A stretch of 64,000 nt of DNA from assembly GCA_019925095.2 (NCBI GenBank), contig CM034392.1:13907887-13971886 (forward strand), read 5' to 3'. Position numbers and translations under genes: made by a program. The notes under the pieces were generated by a model, which was not told the DNA's origin, made no database searches, and was given only the letters and a program-made list of their open reading frames with translations. Position 1 is the first letter of the stretch, and each line of letters starts with the position of its first letter. The DNA is from Dendrolimus kikuchii. Taxonomy: Eukaryota; Arthropoda; Insecta; Lepidoptera; Lasiocampidae. Below, one piece after another: positions 20,401 to 31,133 of the stretch.

Positions 20401-22090
20401 ATAATTATAAAATGTACATAAGTGTGGGGTAATGAGAGCCAATACTCCTCTTACCCCAAACGTACATTTTCAATTTAACCCATCAATGTCAAAATACAAT
20501 TGATTATTAACATAAAATAACGTTTGTGTCGAATTGTCTAATAACTACTTCACAGATTAAAAGAGCTGAAAATCAGAATATAAAGAATAAAATACTCATT
20601 TTATCATTGAAGATCGTAAAAATAAGATCAGTCGCTTCAAGCAACGATATGACAGAGTACGCGGACCTTCCCGCGCACCCCTACGTTGTATCGAAACAAG
20701 AAACGGTCTGTGTAGGTAGGTTTAAAACAGGGTGGTTCTCATTACCCTATAGCCCTGATTTCCCCGAGTTCCCTTACCTAATTAAGATCAATAATGTGCT
20801 GTACTAGACTGGACTAGGGCTAGGAAAGCGTACAATGGAAATCAATAACAATAAACAGCACACGACCGCGTAAAATGAATTATGAGATCCGCCGTATTTA
20901 TAAAAGGTCTACTATCTCGGAGTTGAGACTCAAACGAAAATGTTGTCTGGTGTTAACAGACGATGGCAGTAATCATTTAGTTAAACAATTTTCGTCAAGC
21001 ACACACCAATCGGAATTTTGAAACAACGGAACAAATTGGTTGCCTATAAACCGAGATGGTCGAACCGCGCCACGGCAGCGGCCGGCGAGTGCCAGAATCA
21101 ACTGATATACATTAACTGACCAACATGTCCTAGCGATACTTCACTAATTCAAATTGGACGGCATTTATTAGAAGTTCTTAAGTGTATATACATAACTAGC
21201 CGCCCGGCGCGATTTCACCCGCGCTCTGTCCCGCTCCCGTGGTATAGTGTCTTGTTATATAGCCTATGACACTCCCTGTTAACGTAGCTTTCGAAAAGTA
21301 AAAGAATTTTTAAAATCGGTTTAGTAGATTCAGAGATTACCCCTACAACGTCACAAACTCACAAACTTAACCTCTTTATAATATTAAGTATAGATTACCT
21401 TCGAGCTGCGCTCAGCAACGTTTTCTAAATACGCTTCCGTTTCATCAGCTATCGTTTCTGCATTCGAGATTAGGGATACCATATATGTAACTTAAAGGTG
21501 TAAAATAAAAAAAAATCTATCAAAAAATAAACCGACTTCAAGAAACTAAAAATGCACAAAAAATATTTTTTTCTATATCTTGAAGTCGGTGTCAAACAAA
21601 ACATAAAGAGGACCATACACATTGTTACAACAACAAAATATAGTAATTTTTATGCTTTAATTGGCATCGACGTCCAAGATGTAGAACATTTAATTTTTTG
21701 TTTTTTAGTTACCCTTGAAGTTGGGATTCTTTTTTTTATATAACTTTTTTTATTAAATTCAATAGACCAGAAACCCCCCTCCCCCAAAGCTTATTGCTCT
21801 TAATAAATACAAACAAATAGTTTAATTGTATAAAATATTTATTAAAATTAATATATCTTACATCTATTGGATTTGTATCGTACTATTAATATCACCCAAT
21901 ATAAATTATAATTATACATTTTATGCTATAAAACTAAAGAAGCCATGTCTGTACAATAAATATAGTAATTATATTACGGAATATCATTTACAAAACGAAA
22001 ATGTTGTAAATGTAATATATTTTAATTTTTTTTTATTGAAATTGCAGATTTTTTAAATTGTGTTTCCAATTGAAATCTTGTAACTAACTA
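20401..22090. other. Intergenic repeats, no gene
   Basis: It includes a GC-rich segment at 21060-21110 (ggcagcggccggcgagtgcc) that recurs at 63690-63715, so it is a dispersed element. It also has a Helitron-like end at 21190-21400 and an 'accgacttcaa...ttgaagtcggt' inverted pair at 21532-21590. Further AT-rich sequence follows to 22090. Short open frames look non-coding. Confidence 0.4.
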
Positions 22091-22133
22091 ATAAACGCCG
22101 ATTATATCCCTAGACTGGTCAAGGCGTTATACA

Positions 22134-22672
22134 TCGGGATTCTATAATTATCTTACTATTCATTTATTTACCTTATTACTGGTAAAAAATTAGCTCCATA
22201 GTATCAATTTCCTATCGGGCGAAAGCAAAGGAACGGATAGTATAATATAGAAACCCGGCAATAAGCATGACCAACCGATAGCATTACTAGACCCTTCTTT
22301 TTGTTTATTAGCAATAATCTATTTATAGCCGGTTCCTATATCTTACTATTCATTCCCTTGCCTTACCATTGGTTGAATTTTGAAATTACTTGTATGGAGC
22401 TTATGTCAAAATAACTGATAGTAAAGCAAGTGAACGGTCGTTAAGATTAGGAACCGACCATTAGTCAATGGCCATTATTGCCAAAATGAAATGTGGAAAA
22501 GTAAGGTTCAGCAGCATGTATCACATTTTTTGTTCGCTTATGCTGGTTTTTGTATCGTATCTATCCATTCATTTGCCTTACTTGTTGTTGAGAGATATAA
22601 ACTCAATATAAGTAATGTCAATTTTCTACCAGCGTTAAGCTAAAGGAACGGACAGTAATAAGATATACAACA
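22134..22672. repeat. Cluster of three palindromic MITEs, 'ggttccta' family
   Basis: Three related ~125-140-bp units lie in a row: 22134-22257 (degenerate), 22329-22457 (closest to the copy at 6026) and about 22550-22672 (degenerate). Each has mirrored modules around 'cttactattcatt...cctta' and 'aaaggaacggatagta'. Confidence 0.6.
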
Positions 22673-22699
22673 ACAACAGACTTCACACATCACGTTTAC

Positions 22700-24821
22700 A
22701 TTCACTCAACACCGATGAACTCGCAGACGTAACACTTACACAATACCTATAGTGTAAAAAAGTGTATCGCGTCTTTTAATACAAACCGTTATTAAACAAA
22801 ATATCCAATCTTACAGGAAATAAAATGTTTATTTCCGGTTTTTAATACTTTTCTTGTGTATTATAGGGTATCCAAATGATCAACTGATCATTACTCCTAC
22901 TTTAATATTTCATCATAATTTTTCAACTTCTTCGAAAAACACTTCCTAGCTAGTGTATAATATTGATTATGTAACAATAAAATGTTTGGTAAAGTAATAT
23001 TTTAACGCCATCTAACTTTTAGAAAAATGACAGTCAGATTAATAGCTCACGTAATCTTAAGATAGATTGCGTAAATGTTTGTCTTTAATGGTGCGGTGTG
23101 ATATACATACACTGTAGGTTGGTAAGTTTGTACGTATCACACCCCTGATACGCAGGCAACGTATGACGGTAGGGGTGAAAAAACCTGTGGGAGGAAAACG
23201 CGTTTTACTGAAATTGTGTACTGGACATTGTTCACAAACATTTAGCGCAGCATTCCAGTAGTACGCGTACTTAGCTGCAGATGCATCTTTGTAGATATCC
23301 ACCCGGCAATATTGCTTTGCTTGTAGAAAACGCAGTACTTACAAAATAGCGGTTTCGAGAAAAACGCGGAAAACATATTTTTAGATATCTAAACAACATG
23401 TCCATGTTATATAATTTTTAGTGTGTCTAAAAAACAAGAGAAAAATCAAACTTTATGTATAGATTAGCACCTTGGGATAACATTTCTGCAAAAAAGTGAA
23501 AAACCCAAAAATATCAATTACCGCAAGTAGATACAATTAGTGGGGCAGATACTGTTAAACTTTTGTTACTATAGAGTTCAACACATTTGTGTGCGAACAT
23601 GTTTTCTTGATAGCGCTCGGCTAGTACAAAATACTACAATTTAAATGGTCTACTTTTTAAAAATATTTTCCATTTTCTCCACAAATAAGTCATTTATGCC
23701 AACACCGGTGGAATCGTGCCTTAAATCCGATATTAGACGGAGCGTTTCTGTTTTTCAGTTTTATGAATGAACCAGTCATCCATGTAAACTTAAAATTGAG
23801 TCATTCATTGTCATTGAATGTCGTCGTGTCCTTTCAAATCTGCGCCTTTCAACTAAATTGATTCAATCTTGTTCATTCGTCTAATATCAGCATAACTGAC
23901 GCTAAGCGTTTTTGCCGCCCTCGCATTTCTTTTTCTCCGGAACATACGAACTTGCCGAGCTATAACTAAATACATGTGTTGCACTTGAAATTAGCAAGTT
24001 TGAATTTTCAGTTGTCTATACTATAATAAATCTGTAAATAGTTCGAGTTTGTACAATGACTTTCAAAGTGTGAAAAAAGTCGGGAGGATAATTTGGACCA
24101 AGAGATTCCGAAAATGCAATTTTTAGACAACAAAAGGTTGTCTGTCTGTTAGAGCATCACGTCAAAACTACTAAACAGATTTAAATGAAATTCAACACAG
24201 AGCAAGCTCATATCCCGGGGTGTAACTTAGGATACTTTATATCTTGATAAATGGCATCGTTTCCGCGGGATAGACGAAAATATCTAAAAAGATGGCGTTA
24301 CGATCGCATCTATTAAAAAAAAACTGGAATACACTGTATAAACGATGGAAAACACGATGCATTTTTTTTAGATTTGTCTGTTTGTGCGGGATTCACGTAA
24401 AAATTACTGGACCGATTTCAGATGTGGTCTTAAACCTGTGCCACATTTTAGTTTGGGAATCCCAAGGAAATGTTTTTAGAAATTATTTAAAACGGCCAGG
24501 TTTAAAAAAAATCTAATTCCAATGTGATTTTTTTCACTGATTGATAAAAAAAAGATGTAATAAAATGTGTGTGATATGTTTACCCGGGAATCCCGCGGGA
24601 ATTTCCCAGTAGCAGTTTGTAGTTTTTCGGGTGCATAAAAAATTGTTAATTCTGACACAGTTTTCACTAAAATGACTTGCATTCATTTTTAAATGATGCG
24701 GTTCTTTGTGTCCGGGGAATCCCATGGGACTTTCAAGTCAAGCGTGGACAAATCGCAGGCATATCTTAGTTATTTATATAATACTAATAATATATAAGTA
24801 AACAGTTGAATACCATGTTAT
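22700..24821. other. Gene-free stretch before the copia element
   Basis: AT-rich DNA. An 81-codon minus-strand frame at 23057-23302 (Cys-containing, no recognised domain) is judged a chance ORF. 24100-24530 holds Helitron-like modules, and 24540-24740 has 'cccgggaatcccgcgggaat' phrases of the same repeat group. Confidence 0.4.
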
Positions 24822-24874
24822 CATTGAAGTAACACTTGAAAATATATCTCGTAACAACGTAGACCTCTCGTATG
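24822..24874 (+). repeat. Copia terminal repeat (R region), left copy
   Basis: 53 bp beginning cattgaagtaacacttgaa and ending ctctcgtatg, matching 29322-29374 at 52 of 53 positions. Upstream sequence shows no similarity to the U3 found before the right copy, so the left LTR lacks U3. Confidence 0.9.
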
Positions 24875-24905
24875 TAATAATCGCGACTTCTTAGCCCCCA
24901 ACATT

Positions 24906-24919
24906 GGTTATGGGCCCAG
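24906..24919 (+). other. Primer-binding site complementary to initiator tRNA-Met anticodon region
   Basis: The 14 bases ggttatgggcccag are complementary to the anticodon stem-loop of eukaryotic initiator tRNA-Met. Drosophila copia is known to prime from an internal half-molecule of that tRNA rather than its 3' end. The site sits 2 nt after the inferred U5 end (caaca), as expected. Confidence 0.8.
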
Positions 24920-25015
24920 GCAGCGCAAATCCATAGCGCTGTTATATTAACAAAAAGAAATCGGATCGGAGAATATTCAGAAGCAGTGTAATTAATTGCG
25001 AAAAGGTGCAGAACG

Positions 25016-28000
25016 ATGAGCAGTATGTCGATGCGAATCGAGCCCTTGGGCAAGGATAATTACGATAGCTGGAGAATCCAGGTACAAGCTCTATTAATTA
25101 AAAACAATGAGTGGAAGTACGTAAATGGCAAGGTTCTCATACCAGCTGAGATTAATGAAGCTGAACACTGGGTGGAAGAGGACGAAAAAGCCAAAGCCGA
25201 TCTGATTCTTTCAATGAGTGGAAGCGAACTTCGTCATATTAGAGGTTGTAAAACTTCCAGAGATGTTTGGCTGAAATTGGAGTCAATATACGCATCGAAG
25301 GGACCCGCTAAGAAGGCTACACTTTTAAAGCGTTTAATCCTGCACAAAATGTCGGAGACAGGAAATGTTAGAGAACATTTGGATACTTTTTTCGACGCTG
25401 TGGAGAAGCTTGCAGACATGGGTATAAGTATCAACGAAGATTTAGTATCTATTATGTTGTTATACAGTTTACCCGTAAATTTCGAAAGCTTTAGATGTGC
25501 GATTGAATCGAGAGACGAGTTGCCGAAACCAGAGGCCTTGAAAATTAAAATACTTGAAGAGCATGAATCCAGAAATGCAAATAAAAATCAGGATGAAGAT
25601 GTTCTGTACACAAATACGAGAAAGTATTTTAAGAAGAGTAAGAAAGGCGCAAAGAACAAAAGTACAGTTGGAGACAAAACTGATCTCAATAAGAGTAGGA
25701 CTGAAAAGCAAGAAGGTTTTAGGTTTAAATGTTACAAATGTCACGAACGTGGACATAAAGCATCGGAGTGCAAAATTAAAATAGGTAGAAAAGCACAGAA
25801 AGCAGAAGAAACACATTGTATTAATAATATTCTAACCACTTTTAATGTTTTAGATGTAGAAGTTTCTAATGCTGTAAATGTTCAAAAACATGACTGGATT
25901 TTGGACAGTGGGTGCACGTCTCACCTTTGTAATGATGCGAGTAAGTTCGGGGACACTTTAAAAATGACTAGCGGAGAATTAAATTTAGCGACGCATGTAA
26001 GTACTGATATAAAAGGTAAGGGTACTGTGAGGTTGTCGGCATGGAGCGAACACTCGAGGGATTTATTTGAACTACGCGATACGTTGTTTGTTCCTAATCT
26101 AAGGACGAATTTAATTTCAGTAGCCAAAATAACAAATAACGGTTATAATGTTACGTTTAATAACGATGTAGCTCAGGTTATTGATAAGAATGGTGAAATT
26201 AAATTGTCGGCATATCGTAGAGGTAATTTATACTGTTTGAATAGCCCGGAATATATATTCAATTTGAGTGATTCGAATGCTGATGTACGTTGTTGGCACG
26301 AGCGATTAGGACATTTGAATAGAAAAGATGTTGCTAAGCTTTTAGATAAATTAGGTGCTAAGTTTGATGTGACCGAAGTACGAAACTTACGTGATTGCGA
26401 TATTTGTGCTAAAGGAAAAATGACCGCGTTACCTTTTTCCGATTCCCATAATCCTTGTACTGAAAAATTACAAATAGTCTATTCTGATATTGTAGGACCT
26501 ATGAGATGTGAATCTATAGGGGGAGCAAAATATTTTATAACTTTTATCGACGATTGTACACGTTGGTGTGAAGTTTATTTTCTAAGTGCGAAAAATAAAG
26601 CCTTAGAAGCCTTTAAGGTGTATAAAAGTCACGTTGAGAACATGACGGGACTTAAGATTAAATATCTCCAGACCGACAATGGAGGAGAATATTGTAACTC
26701 GGAATTTGATCGATTTTTGAAACAAGCAGGCATACAGCGAAGACTAACCGTGCCTCGAACACCGCAGCAGAATGGAATAGCAGAACGAATGAACCGGACC
26801 TTGGTGGAAATGGCAAGGTGTATGCTATTGAGTTCTGATCTTTCCTCAGGTTTTTGGGCCGAAGCGGTAGATACTGCATGTTATGTCAGAAACCGTTGTC
26901 CTACTAGAAGTCTACAGGGTGAAATTCCTTATGAAAAATGGCGAAACAAATCGGTGAAAATTGCATACTTTCGAAGATTTGGAACTAAGGTACACATTCT
27001 CGATAAAGATCCAAACAAAGATAAATTCGCAGCACGAGGTATTGCTGGTAACTTTGTTGGATACCCCAAGAACGCCAAGGGATATCGTGTGTGGATTCCT
27101 GAGCGAAGGCAGTTCATGATTGCGAGAGATGTGAAATTTCACGAAAGTCCAAGCACACGAAAGGACATCTCGAAGCAAGAGCCGAGCCTATTAAACATAA
27201 CGAAAGACGACGATCAGGATTTCATAGAAATAGACTTCACAAAATCGAATGTTCCAGTTGAAAAACATAGACATGAAGCAGAAGAAGTGGACAATATGCA
27301 AGACATATGGAGTGAATGTCAAGAATATCCTGCAGAGTATGACCGAGACGAGTCTTCATCTAGACGTTTACAAGCGGAACAACAAGCCGAAGAAACAAGG
27401 CATGACGCGCTTGATCAGTTAAGGATGACGACGAGAGCTCCTGGTAGACCTAGAATATTACGCACAGGAAGCGTAGGCCGACCGAAGAAAATTTATCAAA
27501 CAAGGAAAGTTGAGCGATCTGTAACTTCTACTGATGCAAATGAGGTTGAAGATTTTGCTGGTTCAACTGAGATCACCTTGAAGAATGCTTTGAAAAGTAA
27601 GGATAAACCTGATTGGGAGGAAGCCATATTATCTGAAATTAGAAGTTTAGTTCAGAAAGGTACATGGGAGATAGTAAAAAGACCGAAAAACAGGAACGTT
27701 GTAGGCTGCCGTTATGTGTTGACGACAAAGCAGAACGTCGACAAGACTTTAAAGAAGAAAGCGAGACTTGTAGCACAAGGTTTCAGCCAACGATATGGGG
27801 TCGACTATGAGAAAACCTTTGCACCTGTTGCTAGACTAGACACCGTCAGATTGTTAATGGCTCTCGCAGTTGAATTGGACTTGGAAATTCACCAATTAGA
27901 TATAAACACTGCTTATTTAAATGGATCCTTGGATGAAGAGATTTACATGGAGATACCAGAACTGTTAAGAGAAAGTTTAATTAAGCTTATGAATCGTGAG

Positions 28001-29191
28001 GGAGAAGATCCAATGGTCAAAAAGCGTGCGCAAATCATGCTGAATAAATTGGATAGTGGTTGCGATTCATGCTTATTGCGGAAATCATTGTATGGTTTGA
28101 AGCAAGCTGGACGTCAATGGAATCTCAAACTCAACAAAAAGTTGATTTCTATGGGATTAAAGCAAAGTCTGAACGAGCCATGTTTATACTTTAAACAAAG
28201 TGCAAATAGCCATTTGTTTGTATTGGTTTACGTAGACGATATTTTGGTAGCAAGTCAAGAAAGAGGTTTAATTATTAAATTTAAAGATGAGCTGTCAAGG
28301 GAGTTCGAATTAAAAGATTATGGTCAGGCAAAATATATTTTAGGAATAGACATACGGAGAAATAATAATGACAATGTCATTATTTTGTCACAACAAAGTT
28401 ATATTGACAATTTATTGAAACGTTTTTCAATGGAAAATTGCAATAAATGTGCAACGCCGATGGAAATTAATTCCAAACATAAACCAGAAGAAAAATGCGA
28501 TGACGACGAAAGCGATACAAATTGGCCGTATCGAGAATTGATAGGTTGTTTGAATTACCTAAGCAATGCAACTAGACCAGATATTGCTAATGCGGTGAGT
28601 AAGCTAAGCCAAAAAGTCACGAATCCTGAAAAATCTGATTGGAAATCTGCAAAACGTGTATTACGTTACCTGAAAGGGACCATACAACGTAGTCTCGTAT
28701 ACAAGAAGACTAGTAATTGTATACAGGGTTTCTCGGACGCAGATTGGGGGAATTGTTTACTAGACAGACGATCTTATTCGGGTTATGCATTCATTTTAGG
28801 TGGTGCGTGTATATCCTGGCAGTCTAGGAAACAACGTAGCGTGGCGACATCGACTTGTGAGGCAGAGTACGTCAGCCTTTCCGAAAGTATGAAGGAGGCA
28901 GTCTACCTGAATAGTCTGATGAAGGAAGTAGGGCTCATGAGGTATGCTCGAGTGATTGTTCATGCCGATAACCAAGGGGCTATGTTTTTAGCTCAAGACC
29001 CAATGTTTCATGCGCGTAGCAAGCATATTGATATTCGATATCACTACATTAGGGAGGTTTTAAGGGATACGAACGACATTGCGTTGAAACATGTGCCCAC
29101 TGAATCCATGTTGGCAGACGTGCTTACTAAGCCGTTGCCTAGTGTTAAACACTACAAGTGTTTAGATGGTTTAGGTATTAAGTTATGTTAG
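25016..29191 (+). CDS. Copia gag-pol polyprotein, 1391 residues, uninterrupted
   Basis: One frame encodes the whole polyprotein in copia order (integrase before RT). Gag (residues 1-~270) ends in a zinc knuckle CYKCHERGHKASEC. The protease active site is ILDSGCTSHL (~295). Integrase has its HHCC domain (WHERLGHL...CDICAKGK, ~430-470) and DDE core (YSDIVG, LQTDNGGEYC, PQQNGIAERMNR, to ~600). RT has LDINTAYLNG (~960) and YVDDILVAS (~1077). RNase H has GFSDADWG, TCEAEYVSL and ADNQGAM, with the terminal LADVLTKPLP. All catalytic residues checked are present. The ATG at 25016 is followed by further in-frame ATGs (MSSMSM), so the exact start is uncertain by a few residues. The frame looks recent, although the flanking LTR structure lacks a U3 promoter on the left. 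Confidence 0.95.
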   Translation: MSSMSMRIEPLGKDNYDSWRIQVQALLIKNNEWKYVNGKVLIPAEINEAEHWVEEDEKAKADLILSMSGSELRHIRGCKTSRDVWLKLESIYASKGPAKKATLLKRLILHKMSETGNVREHLDTFFDAVEKLADMGISINEDLVSIMLLYSLPVNFESFRCAIESRDELPKPEALKIKILEEHESRNANKNQDEDVLYTNTRKYFKKSKKGAKNKSTVGDKTDLNKSRTEKQEGFRFKCYKCHERGHKASECKIKIGRKAQKAEETHCINNILTTFNVLDVEVSNAVNVQKHDWILDSGCTSHLCNDASKFGDTLKMTSGELNLATHVSTDIKGKGTVRLSAWSEHSRDLFELRDTLFVPNLRTNLISVAKITNNGYNVTFNNDVAQVIDKNGEIKLSAYRRGNLYCLNSPEYIFNLSDSNADVRCWHERLGHLNRKDVAKLLDKLGAKFDVTEVRNLRDCDICAKGKMTALPFSDSHNPCTEKLQIVYSDIVGPMRCESIGGAKYFITFIDDCTRWCEVYFLSAKNKALEAFKVYKSHVENMTGLKIKYLQTDNGGEYCNSEFDRFLKQAGIQRRLTVPRTPQQNGIAERMNRTLVEMARCMLLSSDLSSGFWAEAVDTACYVRNRCPTRSLQGEIPYEKWRNKSVKIAYFRRFGTKVHILDKDPNKDKFAARGIAGNFVGYPKNAKGYRVWIPERRQFMIARDVKFHESPSTRKDISKQEPSLLNITKDDDQDFIEIDFTKSNVPVEKHRHEAEEVDNMQDIWSECQEYPAEYDRDESSSRRLQAEQQAEETRHDALDQLRMTTRAPGRPRILRTGSVGRPKKIYQTRKVERSVTSTDANEVEDFAGSTEITLKNALKSKDKPDWEEAILSEIRSLVQKGTWEIVKRPKNRNVVGCRYVLTTKQNVDKTLKKKARLVAQGFSQRYGVDYEKTFAPVARLDTVRLLMALAVELDLEIHQLDINTAYLNGSLDEEIYMEIPELLRESLIKLMNREGEDPMVKKRAQIMLNKLDSGCDSCLLRKSLYGLKQAGRQWNLKLNKKLISMGLKQSLNEPCLYFKQSANSHLFVLVYVDDILVASQERGLIIKFKDELSREFELKDYGQAKYILGIDIRRNNNDNVIILSQQSYIDNLLKRFSMENCNKCATPMEINSKHKPEEKCDDDESDTNWPYRELIGCLNYLSNATRPDIANAVSKLSQKVTNPEKSDWKSAKRVLRYLKGTIQRSLVYKKTSNCIQGFSDADWGNCLLDRRSYSGYAFILGGACISWQSRKQRSVATSTCEAEYVSLSESMKEAVYLNSLMKEVGLMRYARVIVHADNQGAMFLAQDPMFHARSKHIDIRYHYIREVLRDTNDIALKHVPTESMLADVLTKPLPSVKHYKCLDGLGIKLC

Positions 29192-29321
29192 TTTATCTTC
29201 TGGATGTTTTATGTAATTAAATTTAAATTTATAGGGGCGTGATGGATATACAAACTTTTTGTATATAGTAAATTTGAATTTAGTATTGGAATGCGTGGCT
29301 GTCTTAAGTTGTTTCTGCCAC

Positions 29322-29374
29322 CATTGAAGTAACACTCGAAAATATATCTCGTAACAACGTAGACCTCTCGTATG
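29322..29374 (+). repeat. Copia terminal repeat (R region), right copy
   Basis: 53 bp, differing from the left copy by one T/C change (aacactcgaa). It is preceded by U3 from 29240 (tgatggatat...) but not followed by U5. Position 29375 begins transposase coding sequence. Confidence 0.9.
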
Positions 29375-30399
29375 ACTATTACTTGCGCAAAGAAATTCCA
29401 ACACTTAAAAAACTTGTTGTTTCTTTACGTGAATGTGGTTTGTTCCATGGCCAAAAATCGTCATTAAGCTTTATTTTGAAAGAAATTGGATTTTCTTATA
29501 AAAAATCGGACAGACTTAAAATATTGATGGAGCGTCACGACGTTGCTATGGCTCGCTGTGAATTTTTGATCGAAGCCAAAAAGATATCAGATTGGTCAAA
29601 TGTTATTTTCACTGACGAGACTTGGTTAAATGCAAACCACACAGTATCTCAGAACTGGACTGACGACACCGCCGCTTCCACTAGTTCAGTGCCAATGGGA
29701 AAAGGTGAACGCCTTATCATATGCTATGCAGGGTCTACGAAAGGATTCGTGTCAGATGCTTTACTGGCCTTTAAATCCAAGAAAATAGTGGACTACCACG
29801 AAGAAATGAACGCGGAGATTTACGACGGATGGTTCAAAGAAATGGTGCAATCTCTGGAAGAACCGTCGATAATTATTATGGACAACGCTACATATCACTC
29901 CAGACAAATTAATAAAATGCCGACGTAGGCCAATAAAAAACAAGAGATTGAATTGACTGGCTCCAACATCATGGCGAAAATGTGGATAATACTTTATTAA
30001 AAGTACAATTAGTGAATATTTTAAAATCGAAAAAAGCCTCCCTAAAAGATATATTACCGACGAAATAGCTGCCAAATGTGGTCATTGGGTTCTTCGACTT
30101 CCGCCGTATCATTGCCAGAACAATGCTATAGAACTAATATGGGCACAAATCAAAGGACACGCCGCTCGAAACAATACCCATCCCCCTTTTACGGCAAACA
30201 AGATGTTAGATTTATTAAAAATGCATGTGCGGAAGTAACCGCCGAACACTGGGAAAAAATTGTGATAAGAACCCAAAACATTATAGCGTCGGATTAAGAA
30301 ATTCATGTGGTATTCGATAATATAGAAGTACAGGAACTTATAATAAATGTTGGGGAGAGCTCATCGAGTGACAGTGACGATTCATCAGATTTTGATTAA
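29375..30399 (+). pseudogene. IS630/Tc1-related DDE_3 transposase, 5' half missing
   Basis: From the first base after copia, the plus strand encodes YYLRKEIPTLKKLVVSLREC and then a DDE_3 endonuclease. First Asp is in NVIFTDETWLN (~29610), second Asp in IIIMDNATYHS (~29880), and the last acidic residue in the degraded RLPPYHCQNNAIELIWAQIKG segment (~30090-30155). The acidic tail SSSSDSDDSSDFD ends at 30399. A stop at 29926 and later frameshifts disable it. The N-terminal HTH half is absent on both sides of copia, so a deletion accompanied or preceded the copia event. Confidence 0.8.
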
Positions 30400-31133
30400 A
30401 ATAAATAAATAAAGAATCAACATAATATAATTACATCTTGTAATGAAATGTAATATTAGTTAATAAATTTGTACAAAATTATCCGGCAATAGTTTAGTTT
30501 CTTACACTTTGTAAAAAAATATCGGGTCTGTTATCGTGTTACGTTTATCGATAGTTCCATCTCTATCAGTTTCTCCGACTCTGCTATGACCTTGTACGTG
30601 CGTAAGTGTCATATTTTTATTAAATAATGTATACATAATGTAAAAAAGACGCTCGTTCAAGTTTCCACAGGAGCTGTCATCGAGAAAATGAACAAATGAA
30701 AATAGTATAATATTATTAAAAAAACAACTATTATAGCGAATAAGCGACGATTTAGTTCTGTTTGTTAAGCAGACGCCGATAGAATACGGGCCTTAAATTG
30801 TTGAAAAATAGTTTCTTGCAAAAACTATAGTATGTATACCTTGTCGTTCTAACTTGTGACATAATGAAATAGTTTTACTAAGACATGTTTATCGTAGTAA
30901 AGCTCGATATTTTTGCGTCCTTAAGAATGCTTAATGTTAGTTTATGAACTATTATATGGACTCTAGAATTTAAACCCAAAAAAAATTCAGACTGGAAGAG
31001 ATCAAGTACTTAAATGTAAATAGAAAGGTATAATATAAAAATGCCTGAGTAAACGAAAATCTATAAAAGCTAACATTTGCAAGATGTCTCAAGACAAATT
31101 TGTACATGTGCAAAAATAAATACTCAGTTTTTG
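30400..31133. other. AT-rich stretch, no gene seen
   Basis: No reading frame, RNA gene or known repeat is recognised. Position 31133 begins the candidate target duplication of the Penelope-like element. Confidence 0.4.

Larger units (their letters stand above)
24822..29374 (+). mobile_element. Ty1/copia retrotransposon with genomic-RNA-like ends
   Basis: The element has a 53-bp direct repeat at its ends (24822-24874 and 29322-29374, one mismatch). U5-like sequence follows only the left repeat (24875-24903) and U3-like sequence precedes only the right one (29240-29321, after a purine tract ataggggcg). A primer-binding site is at 24906-24919. Between them is one intact gag-pol frame (25016-29191). 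A normal provirus would carry U3-R-U5 at both ends; here the layout is R-U5...U3-R. The reconstructed LTR would be ~164 bp. No target duplication or poly(A) is visible. The right end abuts a transposase pseudogene in mid-frame. Confidence 0.85.

Noticed and set aside
23057..23302. 81-codon minus-strand ORF with several Cys
   Set aside because: No recognisable domain, splice context or repeat relationship. Length is within chance for this composition.
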